A DNA stretch of 64,000 nucleotides, from assembly GCA_963839725.1 (NCBI GenBank), contig CAWIWT010000007.1:372001-436000 (forward strand), in the 5' to 3' direction. The translations under genes were made by a program, and so were the position numbers. The notes beneath the pieces were generated by a model. The model saw only the letters and a list, made by a program, of their open reading frames with translations. It was not told the DNA's origin and searched no databases. This document shows, piece after piece, positions 1-8,457 of this stretch (the stretch's first letter is position 1; each line of letters begins with the position of its first letter). This stretch comes from Kumtagia sp963839725 (GTDB taxonomy: Bacteria; Pseudomonadota; Alphaproteobacteria; Rhizobiales; Rhizobiaceae).

Positions 1-2
1 TC

Positions 3-53
3 GACACCGGCACGGTGCTGGTCGATTCCGCCAACGCCGAAGAATATAAATAG
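3..53 (+). CDS. C-terminal end of a sugar ABC transporter substrate-binding protein (partial)
   Basis: The open frame entering from the left edge reads DTGTVLVDSANAEEYK and stops at TAG. This matches the usual tail of ribose/xylose-type periplasmic binding proteins, where a DTG(V/T)V strand and a short acidic helix end the protein. Only 16 codons are inside the window, so the assignment rests on the tail alone and the substrate is unknown. The gene would be transcribed rightwards and end just before the decayed protease gene. Confidence 0.45.
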   Translation, partial: DTGTVLVDSANAEEYK

Positions 54-72
54 GGCAAGCGCCAAGAGCGGA

Positions 73-380
73 ATGGCCGGGATCGCTCCCGGCCATCTGC
101 GTGGCGACGTGTGGGCCTGCGCCGCCTTCGGCGAGGAACTGATCTTTCGAGGTTATATTCTCTCCCGGCTTGACATCTTCTTGGGCCCGAATCGATGGGC
201 ATGGGTCGCAGTGATTGGGCAAGCCGCGCTGTTTGGGATCAGTCACGCCTACCAGGGGCTGAGCGGTGTCCTGCTTACCGGCAGCAACGGGCTTAATTCT
301 CGGCGTTGTCTAACTTCTAAGAGAAACCTGTTCATTTGCATTCTTCTACATGACTGGGCGATCACGCATCATACATCACG
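73..380 (+). pseudogene. Decayed CPBP (CAAX-type) intramembrane protease
   Basis: The reading frame contains EELIFRGYIL and, about 45 residues later, FGISHAYQG. These are the paired Glu-Glu/Arg and His motifs of the CPBP intramembrane protease family (Abi/CAAX). The N-terminal membrane helices are missing. After GVLLTG the family's usual glycine-leucine helix can be followed only by changing frame (TGLILGVV then stop, with LTSKRNLFICILLH in the first frame). The gene is therefore both truncated and frameshifted and is unlikely to make a working protease. No other gene overlaps it. Confidence 0.6.
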
Positions 381-600
381 CAAGAGACAGGATTCCTTAC
401 TCGCAGCGCTTAGAACGCCTTTCCAGCTTGGATAATGATATGGACAAGAAACCGACAAACGATCTTCCTCGCTCGTACGGCCGGAAACCGCCCAAACTGC
501 CGCGGACCGTCATCGCTCGAACTGGCGCGTGCTCCACACTTGGGGTCCGCTCTCCCGACAAGCGCCGACATGGATTCTCGCCACGAAACAGAACGAGTCG

Positions 601-888
601 CTATTTCTGAAGGTTGTGAACTTCGACCGCAGTTTCCTCAGGCGGATTGGTGAACCCGCCCGTGATGCCCTTCTTCAATTGAGGCATCAGAATGCCGTCG
701 CGGAAATGCTCCCAACTTTCCTTGAAATCGTGAACCGCTACAATCGTCCATCCGCCTGTGGATGGCCCAGCCGCATGGAAGATCTGGCCTTTTGGCAGGG
801 TTATTCTGTTGGGATGCACCGCTGCAATTGATGCCTCGTATTGCTCCTTCGTGCCGCCAGGAAAGAAGTGGATGATCGCGTAGGCCAT
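601..888 (-). CDS. Small ABM-like alpha/beta-barrel protein, function unknown
   Basis: This encodes 95 residues beginning MAYAIIHFFPGGTKEQYEAS. The start at 888 is preferred over the Met two codons upstream because GGGAGG lies six bases before it. The short beta-strand opening, the central GWTIVAVHD strand and an amphipathic helix (ESWEHFRDGILMPQL) resemble the ferredoxin-like dimeric barrel of antibiotic-biosynthesis-monooxygenase-like proteins common in rhizobia. No catalytic residue can be named. It stands alone, with no convincing operon partner, and has normal codon use. A real gene is likely; the function is not known. Confidence 0.6.
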   Translation of the reverse strand: MAYAIIHFFPGGTKEQYEASIAAVHPNRITLPKGQIFHAAGPSTGGWTIVAVHDFKESWEHFRDGILMPQLKKGITGGFTNPPEETAVEVHNLQK

Positions 889-1128
889 TTTCATCCTCCC
901 AATGTGGTCGACGACGGCATTTCGCGGCGTATATCGAAGTGGATATTTGCGTCCGCGAAATTAGCTTGAAAGGCAAAATTACCTACGCCGACGCCGCGAC
1001 GGTAAACTCATTGGATCGTGAGCGCCAGTTCCGCGCACGTTCAAGCGACAAGAGGGCGAGGGCGTTTCCGACTACGTAAACATTTCAGTTAAGGCGATTG
1101 CGAAGGAAGTCTGGGGCGAAGACTAGTG

Positions 1129-1461
1129 ATGAAGCTGTTCCAACTGACCGTTGCGTTCGCCATAGGCGCGCTCTCGATCTACGTTGGCGATGTCTTGGAA
1201 TACGATTTCAATCCGTGGTTTGTCGGAGCCTGGATGTTCATGGGAGCCTTTGCAGCGACACTCGCGACAATAGGGAGGCGCCGACGTTTTGCAATGAGGA
1301 TCATGCCTGACGCAGGCATTTTCCGTCATGATCGTCCAACCTCGGGGCCGGGCGCTCTGTCCAGCAGCATCGCTTTGGTCAGGTTGGGGGAATCCTCCAG
1401 AGTTCGGAAGCCAGCCCACGACAGTTTGTCCGCCCGCTCGTTCCCGGCAATGCCGGCGTGA
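1129..1461 (+). CDS. Possible small membrane protein
   Basis: From ATG 1129 the first 50 residues form two plausible membrane helices (LTVAFAIGALSIYVGDVL and FVGAWMFMGAFAATLATI) followed by a basic RRRR stretch. After that the composition becomes ordinary, and the frame runs antisense into the RNase HI gene for its last 135 bases. The real protein may originally have been shorter. An open frame ending in KAIAKEVWGED stops at 1126, just before this start, and may be the remnant of an upstream gene. Function unknown; low confidence beyond the membrane segments. Confidence 0.35.
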   Translation: MKLFQLTVAFAIGALSIYVGDVLEYDFNPWFVGAWMFMGAFAATLATIGRRRRFAMRIMPDAGIFRHDRPTSGPGALSSSIALVRLGESSRVRKPAHDSLSARSFPAMPA

Positions 1462-2069
1462 CCCTTCACCCATTCCAGGCAGATCGGGAACTCGGTGAGT
1501 GCAACTTCAAGTTCCTGCCAGAGATCGACGTTCGCCACCTTGGAACGGGCGCCCGAGAGCCAGCCCTTGCGCTTCCATGCGTGCCGCCACTCATTGCACC
1601 CTTTGACCGTGTATTGGCTGTCGGAGGACAGCCGGGCCGGCTTCCCCTGAGCGTTCAAGGCAAGCCAACGAAGGGCTATGAGGGCGGCTGTCTGCTCCAT
1701 CCGCTGGTTCGTGGTCTTTGGGTGGCCGCCGAAGGCAGAATGAACCTCGATGCCATCCCGGTAGACGACGAAACCCCAACCGCCTCTGCCTGGATTGGGT
1801 TGGCATGCGCCGTCAGAGTAGATGTGGAGGCTTACAGCAGGCGGGACGCCTTTCGAGATGGCGCCAGCCTTGATGCTTGGCACCTCCTCCAAAGCCCCTT
1901 TTTTCGAGCGAAGCGAGTGGAAGGTCCTTTTTCTTTTCTTGTTCAAAAATCGGTTCAGTTTCAGTTCGGTTCCGTGTTCTGGTTCTTGTCCGTGTTCTGT
2001 TCTGTGTGTCGTGAGGCTTTGCACATTTCGTCTGGCGGGAGACCTTCTGCCGATCGGTGTTTTGCTCAA
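1326..2069 (-). CDS. rnhA: Ribonuclease HI with long N-terminal extension
   Basis: The C-terminal 165 residues are a classic RNase HI domain. The acidic catalytic set is visible: Asp in YSDGACQPNPG, Glu in NQRMEQTAA, Asp in SSDSQYT and Asp in GNERADKLS. It cuts the RNA strand of RNA-DNA hybrids in the cytoplasm. The annotated start is TTG 2069, overlapping the stop of the upstream small ORF (TTGA). It adds about 80 low-complexity, basic residues before the first strand LHIYSDG, so initiation further downstream at a GTG or TTG is possible. The extension and the linkage to the integrase suggest an island-borne copy rather than the housekeeping enzyme. Confidence 0.8.
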   Translation of the reverse strand: MSKTPIGRRSPARRNVQSLTTHRTEHGQEPEHGTELKLNRFLNKKRKRTFHSLRSKKGALEEVPSIKAGAISKGVPPAVSLHIYSDGACQPNPGRGGWGFVVYRDGIEVHSAFGGHPKTTNQRMEQTAALIALRWLALNAQGKPARLSSDSQYTVKGCNEWRHAWKRKGWLSGARSKVANVDLWQELEVALTEFPICLEWVKGHAGIAGNERADKLSWAGFRTLEDSPNLTKAMLLDRAPGPEVGRS

Positions 2070-2278
2070 CCATGAGCGCCTCCCAAACCCGAGAGGCGGC
2101 AGATGACACGAGCAGTCTCCATGCGGAGATGGAAGCGACGAGTGAGCTCGGCTACCGCATATTCGATGCCGCTTCCGTTGGCGGCCGCATTGTGGTAGTT
2201 CTTGGCCACTACAGCTTTCGAAACTACCGCGCCGCCCCGATTGCAGTCGGGAGCGGCGCTTTCATTATGGAGGTCCAT
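2066..2278 (-). CDS. Small island-associated protein, function unknown
   Basis: The 70-residue product opens MDLHNESAAPDCNRGGAVVS and ends LTRRFHLRMETARVICRLSG-LGGAHG. The C-terminal half looks like a short helix-turn-helix (AVAELTRRFHLRMETARVICR). Similar small proteins sit beside excisionase-like genes in rhizobial islands, as far as I recall. Its stop overlaps the TTG start of RNase HI, indicating translational coupling. It begins 10 bases after the stop of the excisionase-like gene. No function can be given. Confidence 0.55.
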   Translation of the reverse strand: MDLHNESAAPDCNRGGAVVSKAVVAKNYHNAAANGSGIEYAVAELTRRFHLRMETARVICRLSGLGGAHG

Positions 2279-2288
2279 CGTTCACCTC

Positions 2289-2465
2289 TTACGCTGCAGT
2301 CGGAAGAGATTTGACGTACCGCTCTAGATCCTCGACGAGGACCAATGTCCTTTTTCCGCTTTTCCGAGGCTGGATTTTGCCCTCGCGAAAAAGGCAATAG
2401 AGAGAGGACCGCCCGATGCCGGTCATCTGGACCGCCTCGGTTATGGTTACGGATATTTTCGTCAT
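2289..2465 (-). CDS. Excisionase-like MerR/AlpA-type DNA-binding protein
   Basis: A 58-residue frame begins MTKISVTITEAVQMTGIG and continues with RSSLYCLFREGKIQPRKS. This is the winged helix-turn-helix of small excisionase (Xis/AlpA) proteins: a first helix TEAVQMTG, a recognition helix RSSLYCLFREG, and a wing (KIQPRKSGKRTLV) followed by LVEDLERYVKSL. Such proteins bind near attachment sites and steer integrases toward excision, or act as regulators. It lies between the integrase/hypothetical pair and the RNase HI pair on the same strand. The annotation rests on motif reading only; the size and context fit well. Confidence 0.75.
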   Translation of the reverse strand: MTKISVTITEAVQMTGIGRSSLYCLFREGKIQPRKSGKRTLVLVEDLERYVKSLPTAA

Positions 2466-2619
2466 TGGGGAAGTCCCGCTGGCAATCCGGCCAGCCGCGC
2501 CACCCGTACGTTTCTGTACGGGATAGCCCGCTAATATTCACACGCACGGACACAGAAATAGGCGTCACGAATAAGTTCCGCTATGGACGCGCCGCGAACT
2601 GTATTCGAACCGGGCGATA

Positions 2620-3504
2620 CTAACTCAACGGCCCACTTTTGCGCCAAGCCGCCTGAACCTCATCTGGAAAGCCACCAATAATCTCTTCGCGCAAGCGTTC
2701 AGCGTGCCGTTTCGACAAGCGAAACTCTTTCACTGCTCGATCCACGACCTCAGATTTGATCATCGTTCGTGTGGTTGGAGATGCCGCGATTTCGCCTTGA
2801 AACCACTCCTTGAATTTCGGAGCACCACCGGCATGAGGCTTGGCGACCGAGGGATTAGCGATGGATGCAACGAAAGCGTCAAGACCTTTGCGAACAAGGA
2901 AAATCAGCTTGTGGTCCTTCCCCGCAAAACTCACGGAAAAAGGATCATGGGGGTTCATCTGACAAGAGCGGAATCGAGGAAGAAGAATTTCAGTGTTCCA
3001 ATGGGTTCGGGGAACAGGAGCGGAGAACTCGCCACCGGAAACGTCGCGCAGGACGGAGACAAGCGCTCCCTCCGCCAGACCATCACGAATTAGATTTTGC
3101 ACAGCTTTGAAACGAGCGGCGGCGGCGGCTCGCTCCCTATCAATCTCACGACCAAGTTCACATCCTCGTCGCCAAGCACCAGGCGGGAAACGATAGGTGG
3201 ACGGCATCCATTTTCCTTCGGAGACAATTTCAACCAAAATGGGAGGCTCGCAGCGCGCAAGAAGGTCACGAATCTTACCTCGCTGATGCGGCCTGGCTGT
3301 CGACTCAATAATGGGGCCTTCAAGTGTGCCGTGTGTCCACCACGCATCGAAACGTTCATCTGATGTCGCAGGCTCTTTCCCCGTCCATTCGTCGCCGAAC
3401 CACGTGCGTCCAACCACCTGAACGCCTCGGGCGAGAAATACGTTACCCGCGAAGTTTCGAGGCCATTTCGCCTCGTTCATCCAAAACAGCTGCCGATCAT
3501 CCAT
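2620..3504 (-). CDS. Hypothetical island protein (294 aa)
   Basis: A 294-residue soluble protein with no signal peptide or membrane helix. The N-terminal part is rich in Trp (NEAKWPRNFAGNVFLARG, WWTHGTLEGPIIE). The middle has an Arg/Ala-rich helix (REIDRERAAAAARFKAVQNLI). The C-terminal 60 residues look like a DNA-binding or packing helix bundle (KSEVVDRAVKEFRLSKRHAERL) followed by AWRKSG. It starts 94 bases downstream of the integrase stop, on the same strand. Codon use is normal for the window. I do not recognise the family; a role in the element is inferred only from position. Confidence 0.6.
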   Translation of the reverse strand: MDDRQLFWMNEAKWPRNFAGNVFLARGVQVVGRTWFGDEWTGKEPATSDERFDAWWTHGTLEGPIIESTARPHQRGKIRDLLARCEPPILVEIVSEGKWMPSTYRFPPGAWRRGCELGREIDRERAAAAARFKAVQNLIRDGLAEGALVSVLRDVSGGEFSAPVPRTHWNTEILLPRFRSCQMNPHDPFSVSFAGKDHKLIFLVRKGLDAFVASIANPSVAKPHAGGAPKFKEWFQGEIAASPTTRTMIKSEVVDRAVKEFRLSKRHAERLREEIIGGFPDEVQAAWRKSGPLS

Positions 3505-3597
3505 CGCTACACCTTCGCGACTGCACCACGAGGACCGCAGGGAAACCGGGAGGTGCTCCCCGGCTTGTCGGGCCGTCGCCCTATCCCTGCGGGTTCA

Positions 3598-4848
3598 TCA
3601 CATCTTCAACCGCACCACGTTGTCGGCTTTTGCGTTCGAGCAGTAGTTCGCCCACGCTTGCATCAGCTTCCTGCGTTTCTCCAGCGCATCCGACCGGCGA
3701 TAGGCTCGCTCAACTTCATTGCCGACCTTGTGGGCTAACGCAGCTTCGGCGATTTCGCGAGGGAAGGTGGTTTCGTCGCCGCACCAATCCCTGAAGCTCG
3801 ACCGGAAGCCATGAACAGTTAGGTGAGCGGCTTTCAGCCGGCGAAGCAGCATCAGCATGGCCATGTTCGACAGGGGCTTGTTCCGTTTCTCGCCTGGGAA
3901 AACAAAATCATTGCGCCGCGCCTCAAGGAGACGCTTCAGGAGTTCGGTGGCGCGATCTGACAGTGGCACAGTGTGAGCCTGACCGTCCTTCATTCGGTCT
4001 TTGGGCACCGTCCAGAGCTTCTTCTCGAAGTCGATTTCCGGCCACTTGGCACCGAGCGCTTCGCCAGAGCGTGAGACTGTGAGAATTGTGAACTCCAACG
4101 CACGAGCCGCCAACGCCTCTGCCGCACGAACCATTGTGATAAACGCGGGCACGTCCCGGTATGGCATCGCAGATAGGTGTCCGCGTTGTAGCTTCTGGCG
4201 CTTTGGTAGGATGTTTCGAAGATGGCCTCGCCAGACAGCCGGATTTTCCCCGGTTCGCCATTCTTTGACTTTGGCGAAATCCAATACGCGCTCCATGCGT
4301 CCCCGAAGGCGTGAAGCGGTCTCGTTCTTCGATTGCCAGATAGGTTTCAGCACGGTCAGCACCTCTTCAGTGCCAATCTCCGAAACGCGTTTGTCGCGAA
4401 TAGCTTTGCAATAGTCAGTAAGGGTCTGATTCCACTGGTACTCGTGCTTAGCGTTGCGCCATTCCGATTTGATCGATCCGATATACCGGTCCGCGCACTC
4501 CCCAAACGTTGGCTCGGCCTCCTTCCGCTTCTCAGCTATCGGGTCCCGGCCGTCGCTTACCGCCAGCCGGCACTCAGCGGCTTTCGTCCGGACTCTGCTC
4601 AGGCTTACCGTTGGATAGGCACCTAAGCCCATCTCTCTCCGCTTGCCATCGCGAACCCACATGAAAAGCCAGGATTTCGTTCCGGTCGGGGATACATTGA
4701 GATATAGGCCGCCGCCGTCGCTGTGACGGCCGGGTTTCAGCTTCTCCGACCTCACGCCGACATCCGAGAGCTTGTGCAGTGGTCTAGCCGCCTTCCCCAC
4801 TTCTTTCCCCATTCTGGAGTGGGGATGATAGCAAACAGTAGTGGACAA
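3598..4848 (-). CDS. int: Tyrosine-type site-specific integrase, P4/DUF4102 class
   Basis: The 416-residue protein has the arm-binding DUF4102 domain near residues 30-115 (LYLNVSPTGTKSWLFMW, GLGAYPTVSLSRVR) and a core-binding domain at about 115-220. The catalytic domain shows the first Arg in VSRSGEALGAKW, the HxxR motif in TVHGFRSSF, the second His in ALAHKVGN and the nucleophile Tyr in VERAYRRSD. All expected catalytic residues are present, so the protein is probably active. It catalyses integration and excision by strand exchange at att sites. The start is poorly defined; the Met at residue 13 or the region just before KAARPLHKLSD would also fit. It is the first gene of the island module. 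Confidence 0.9.
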   Translation of the reverse strand: MSTTVCYHPHSRMGKEVGKAARPLHKLSDVGVRSEKLKPGRHSDGGGLYLNVSPTGTKSWLFMWVRDGKRREMGLGAYPTVSLSRVRTKAAECRLAVSDGRDPIAEKRKEAEPTFGECADRYIGSIKSEWRNAKHEYQWNQTLTDYCKAIRDKRVSEIGTEEVLTVLKPIWQSKNETASRLRGRMERVLDFAKVKEWRTGENPAVWRGHLRNILPKRQKLQRGHLSAMPYRDVPAFITMVRAAEALAARALEFTILTVSRSGEALGAKWPEIDFEKKLWTVPKDRMKDGQAHTVPLSDRATELLKRLLEARRNDFVFPGEKRNKPLSNMAMLMLLRRLKAAHLTVHGFRSSFRDWCGDETTFPREIAEAALAHKVGNEVERAYRRSDALEKRRKLMQAWANYCSNAKADNVVRLKM

Positions 4849-5054
4849 TGGAATACTGATGAACGGTAAATCTCTTGTGATTCAGCGTTTTCCGTGCACA
4901 TTGACGAACAGTGCTAAACGATAGTTCGACGGACATCAGCTCCACCAGTGGGACGTTCGGCGGTATTTTCTAAGTAATTGCCAAAGTGGTCAGCGCCATT
5001 CTGACCCATCATTCTGACCAATGCTGGCTTCGGGTCGCGCCTACGCCCTGATCT

Positions 5055-5247
5055 TCAGGTTGCACTGACCTGCGATGCATCCCATAGCGGGACGATCCCT
5101 GAGGTGACGAATAATCGCCCCTTATCGGTGGGCCATAAGGTATCCCCGGGGGTGGCCTGGATGGTCGCCTCGATCGGCGCTGCACGCGCACGCGCTGCCA
5201 AGGCTAGGACCGCCGATGCAGTCCCAGAAGGAAGTTCGTCGTTGCAT
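5055..5247 (-). pseudogene. Possible decayed gene for a small exported protein
   Basis: ATG 5247 is preceded by GGAG at good spacing, and the frame gives MQRRTSFW then a 41-codon ORF. A shifted frame gives SAVLALAARARAAPIEATIQ followed by ATPGDTLWPTDKGRLFV, which reads like the end of a signal peptide and a mature periplasmic domain and stops at 5055. At least one frameshift is needed to join the start to this stretch. It lies just downstream of cusA on the same strand, where a small exported protein would not be unusual. Tentative. Confidence 0.25.
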
Positions 5248-5276
5248 GGAAGTCTCCTTTCGTCGCCGTGGCTTGG

Positions 5277-8200
5277 TCACCGTCCAACAGTCGTGTGAGC
5301 ACCAGCGGCCCATTGTGCTGGTTCGATCCTCTCGATCGCGTTTGTCTTGGGTAGCCGGAAGCCCTTAATCAGCCCGTAGATCGCCGGAATAACGATTAGT
5401 GTCAGGACCGTGGAAGAGATCATGCCACCGATCATCGGAACGGCGATGCGCTGCATGACTTCAGACCCCGTCCCTGAGCTCCAGAGGATTGGGAGTAACC
5501 CCGCGATGATGGCGATAACGGTCATCATCTTGGGACGAACCCGCTCCACCGCTCCGACCATGATTGCCTCGCGGAGGTCCTCCCAGGTGAGTGCCCGGTT
5601 CTCGGTAGCTCGGCGCTGACGGACTTCGGCCCACGCACTATCGAGGTAGATCAGCATGATCACGCCGGTCTCAGCCGCGACGCCAGCCAGCGCGATGAAG
5701 CCAACGGCCACCGCGACGGACATGTTGAAGCCGAGCCACCACATCAGCCAAACGCCGCCGACGAGCGAGAAGGGTAGGGACAGAATGACGATCAGCGTCT
5801 CCGTTATGCGGCGGAAATTGAGAAACAGCAGCAGGAAGATCAGCGCCAGCGTCAGCGGCACGACCATCTTCAACCGCGCTTCAGCCCGCTGCAGATACTC
5901 AAACTGACCGCTCCAGGCCACGGAGTAGCCGACCGGCAACTTCACCTCCCGCTCGACCGCCACCTGTGCATCGGCCACATAGCCACCGAGGTCGCGCCCC
6001 GCCATGTCGACGAAGAGTAGACGCGAGCTGCCCGTTCTCAGTACGGATTGAAGTCGCGCCCCGCGTAAGTTCGATCTTTGCCACCTCGCCGAGGGGAACG
6101 GTCCCGCCACCGCCCGGCAATGAGACCTGCACCTCACGAGCAATCGCGTCGGGATCGCTCCTCAACGCACGCGGATAGCGGATGGCGACGCCGTAGCGCT
6201 CGCGGCCCTCGACTGTAGTGGTGATCACCTCAGCCCCGAGCGCCATCGAAATGACATCCTGGACGTCGGCTACGGAGAGACCATAGCGACCGAGCGCTGC
6301 GCGATCCGGGACGATGTCGAGGTAGTATCCGCCGATGACCCGCTCCGCATAGGCACTGGACGTGCCGGGGACCGACTTCAGGACCGCTTCGATCTGCCTC
6401 GCGACGCCCTCCAATTGTGCAAGGTCCGAGCCGTAGACCTTGACCCCGACCGGCGTGCGGATGCCCGTGGACAGCATGTCGATGCGAGCACGGATTGGCA
6501 TCGTCCAGGCGTTTGAGACGCCGGGGAATTGGAGGGCGGCATCCATCTCTGCCTTGAGGCTGTCGAGCGTGACACCGGGCCGCCATTCCTGTTTGGGCTT
6601 TAGGTTGATTATCGTCTCGAACATCTCGGTGGGTGCGGGGTCGGTCGCAGTCTGGGCGCGCCCGGCTTTGCCGAAGACGCTGTCGACCTCGGGGAACGAC
6701 TTGATGATCCGGTCCTGCATCTGCAACAACTCGGCGGCTTTGGTGAGCGATAGCCCAGGCAGGGTGGTCGGCATGTACATCAAAGTCCCTTCGTCGAGCG
6801 CCGGCATGAACTCGCTGCCAAGTTGTCGGGCGGGCCACACCGTCGCTGCGAGTGCCACAACGGCGAGCAGTATCGTGAGCGTCTTCGCCTTCAGTACTCC
6901 GGCAATTACCGGACGATAGAGGCTGATCATCAGTCGGTTCACCGGATTGCGCCTCTCGGGGATGATCCGGCCTCGCACGAAGACGACCATCAGGGCAGGC
7001 ACAAGCGTGACGGAAAGCAGCGCAGCCGCAGCCATGGCGAACGTCTTGGTAAACGCCAGGGGGCCGAAGAGACGGCCTTCCTGACTTTCCAAGGTAAAGA
7101 TCGGGATGAACGACACGGTGATCACGAGTAGGCTGAAGAAGAGCGCAGGACCGACTTCGCCCGCCGCCTCGGTCAAGATCTTAACCCGAGGCTTGCCCGC
7201 CGGAGCCCGCTCGAGATGCTTATGGGCGTTCTCGATCATCACGATCGCGGCATCGATCATCGCGCCGATGGCAATCGCAATGCCTCCAAGGCTCATGATG
7301 TTCGAGCCGAGACCGAGGGCCTTCATCGCCGCGAACGACATCAGGATGCCGACCGGAAGCATGATGATCGCCACCAGCGAGCTTCGTACGTGGAGCAAGA
7401 AGACGATCGTGACCAGTGCCACGATGATGCTCTCTTCGATCAGCGTCGACTTCAATGTCTCGATCGCCGCGTCAATCAGCCTGGAGCGATCGTAGACCGG
7501 AACGATCTCAACGCCGCCGGGCAGCACCTTCTTCACCTCGTCGAGACGTTCCTTGGCGTTGTCGATGACGCTGAGGGCGTTCGCGCCGACGCGCTGAAGG
7601 ACGATGCCGCTCGCGACTTCGCCCTCTCCGTTGAGCTCGGCGATACCCCGACGTTCATCGGGCACGACATCAACCTTGGCGACATCCGCTAGCCTGAGCG
7701 GAACTCCACCGGCACTCTTCAGCACGATGTTCTCGATGTCGGCAACGCTCTTGAGGTAACCTCGTCCCCGCACCATGAACTCGAACTCGGACATCTCGAC
7801 CGTGCGACCACCCGTGTCCATGTTGCTCTTGCGCACCGCCTCGCCGAGGTCTGCGAGGGTGATCCCTTGGGATCGCATACGCGCTGGGTCGACGACCACT
7901 GAGTATTGCTTGACGAAGCCGCCCACACTGGCGACCTCCGACACGCCCTCGGCCTTGGAGGCCGCGAAGCGAACGACCCAATCCTGCAACGAGCGCAGTT
8001 CGTCGAGCGACATCTCCTTGGCGACGACAGCGTACTGGTAGACCCAACCCACTCCGGTCGCGTCTGGCCCGAGCTTTGGCGTCACTCCAGAGGGCAGCCG
8101 CCCCGCTGCGGCGTTCAGATACTCCAGCACTCGGCTACGCGCCCAATAGGGATCGGTGCCATCCTCGAAGATCACGTACACAAACGAGACGCCAAAGAAG

Positions 8201-8457
8201 GAGAAGCCACGCACGACCTTTGAGCGTGGAACGGTAAGCATGGCGGTCGTAAGCGGATAGGTCACCTGATCCTCGACCACTTGGGGAGCCTGCCCAGGGT
8301 AGTCTGTGAAGACGATCACCTGCACGTCGGACAGGTCGGGGATCGCGTCCAGCGGCAGCGTTTTGATTGCGTAGACACCAGCGACAACGGCCAGAACGGT
8401 CACGGAGAAGATCAGCACAAGATTGCGAGCTGACCAGCCGATGAGGGAGGCAATCAT
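5277..8457 (-). pseudogene. cusA: CusA-type heavy-metal RND efflux pump, frameshifted
   Basis: Joined, the two frames give a full HME-RND pump of about 1,050 residues: first membrane helix, large periplasmic loop (FTDYPGQAPQVVEDQVTYPL), helices with GIAIAIGAMIDAAIVMIENA, a second periplasmic loop with MYMPTTLPGLS, and the C-terminal helix bundle. It would expel Cu(I)/Ag(I) from periplasm or cytoplasm through a CusCBA-type channel. The frame breaks at about 6014-6022, between TENGQLAS and LFVDMAGRDLG, consistent with a two-base loss from LASYVFVD. Unless this is a sequence error the pump lacks its last third. The start is coupled to cusB. Confidence 0.85.

Larger units (their letters stand above)
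1326..4848 (-). mobile_element. Integrative-element module (integrase, excisionase-like protein, RNase HI)
   Basis: Five minus-strand genes lie head to tail: tyrosine integrase, a 294-residue hypothetical protein, a 58-residue helix-turn-helix protein, a 70-residue small ORF and RNase HI. The last two overlap. This combination is typical of rhizobial genomic islands and ICE remnants. No tRNA or obvious direct repeat that could serve as an attachment site was found around 4850-5000. No conjugation or replication gene is present, so the outer limits and mobility are unknown. Confidence 0.5.

Noticed and set aside
4849..5054. tRNA or attachment-site core next to the integrase
   Set aside because: No cloverleaf, CCA end or clear direct repeat was found in this stretch.
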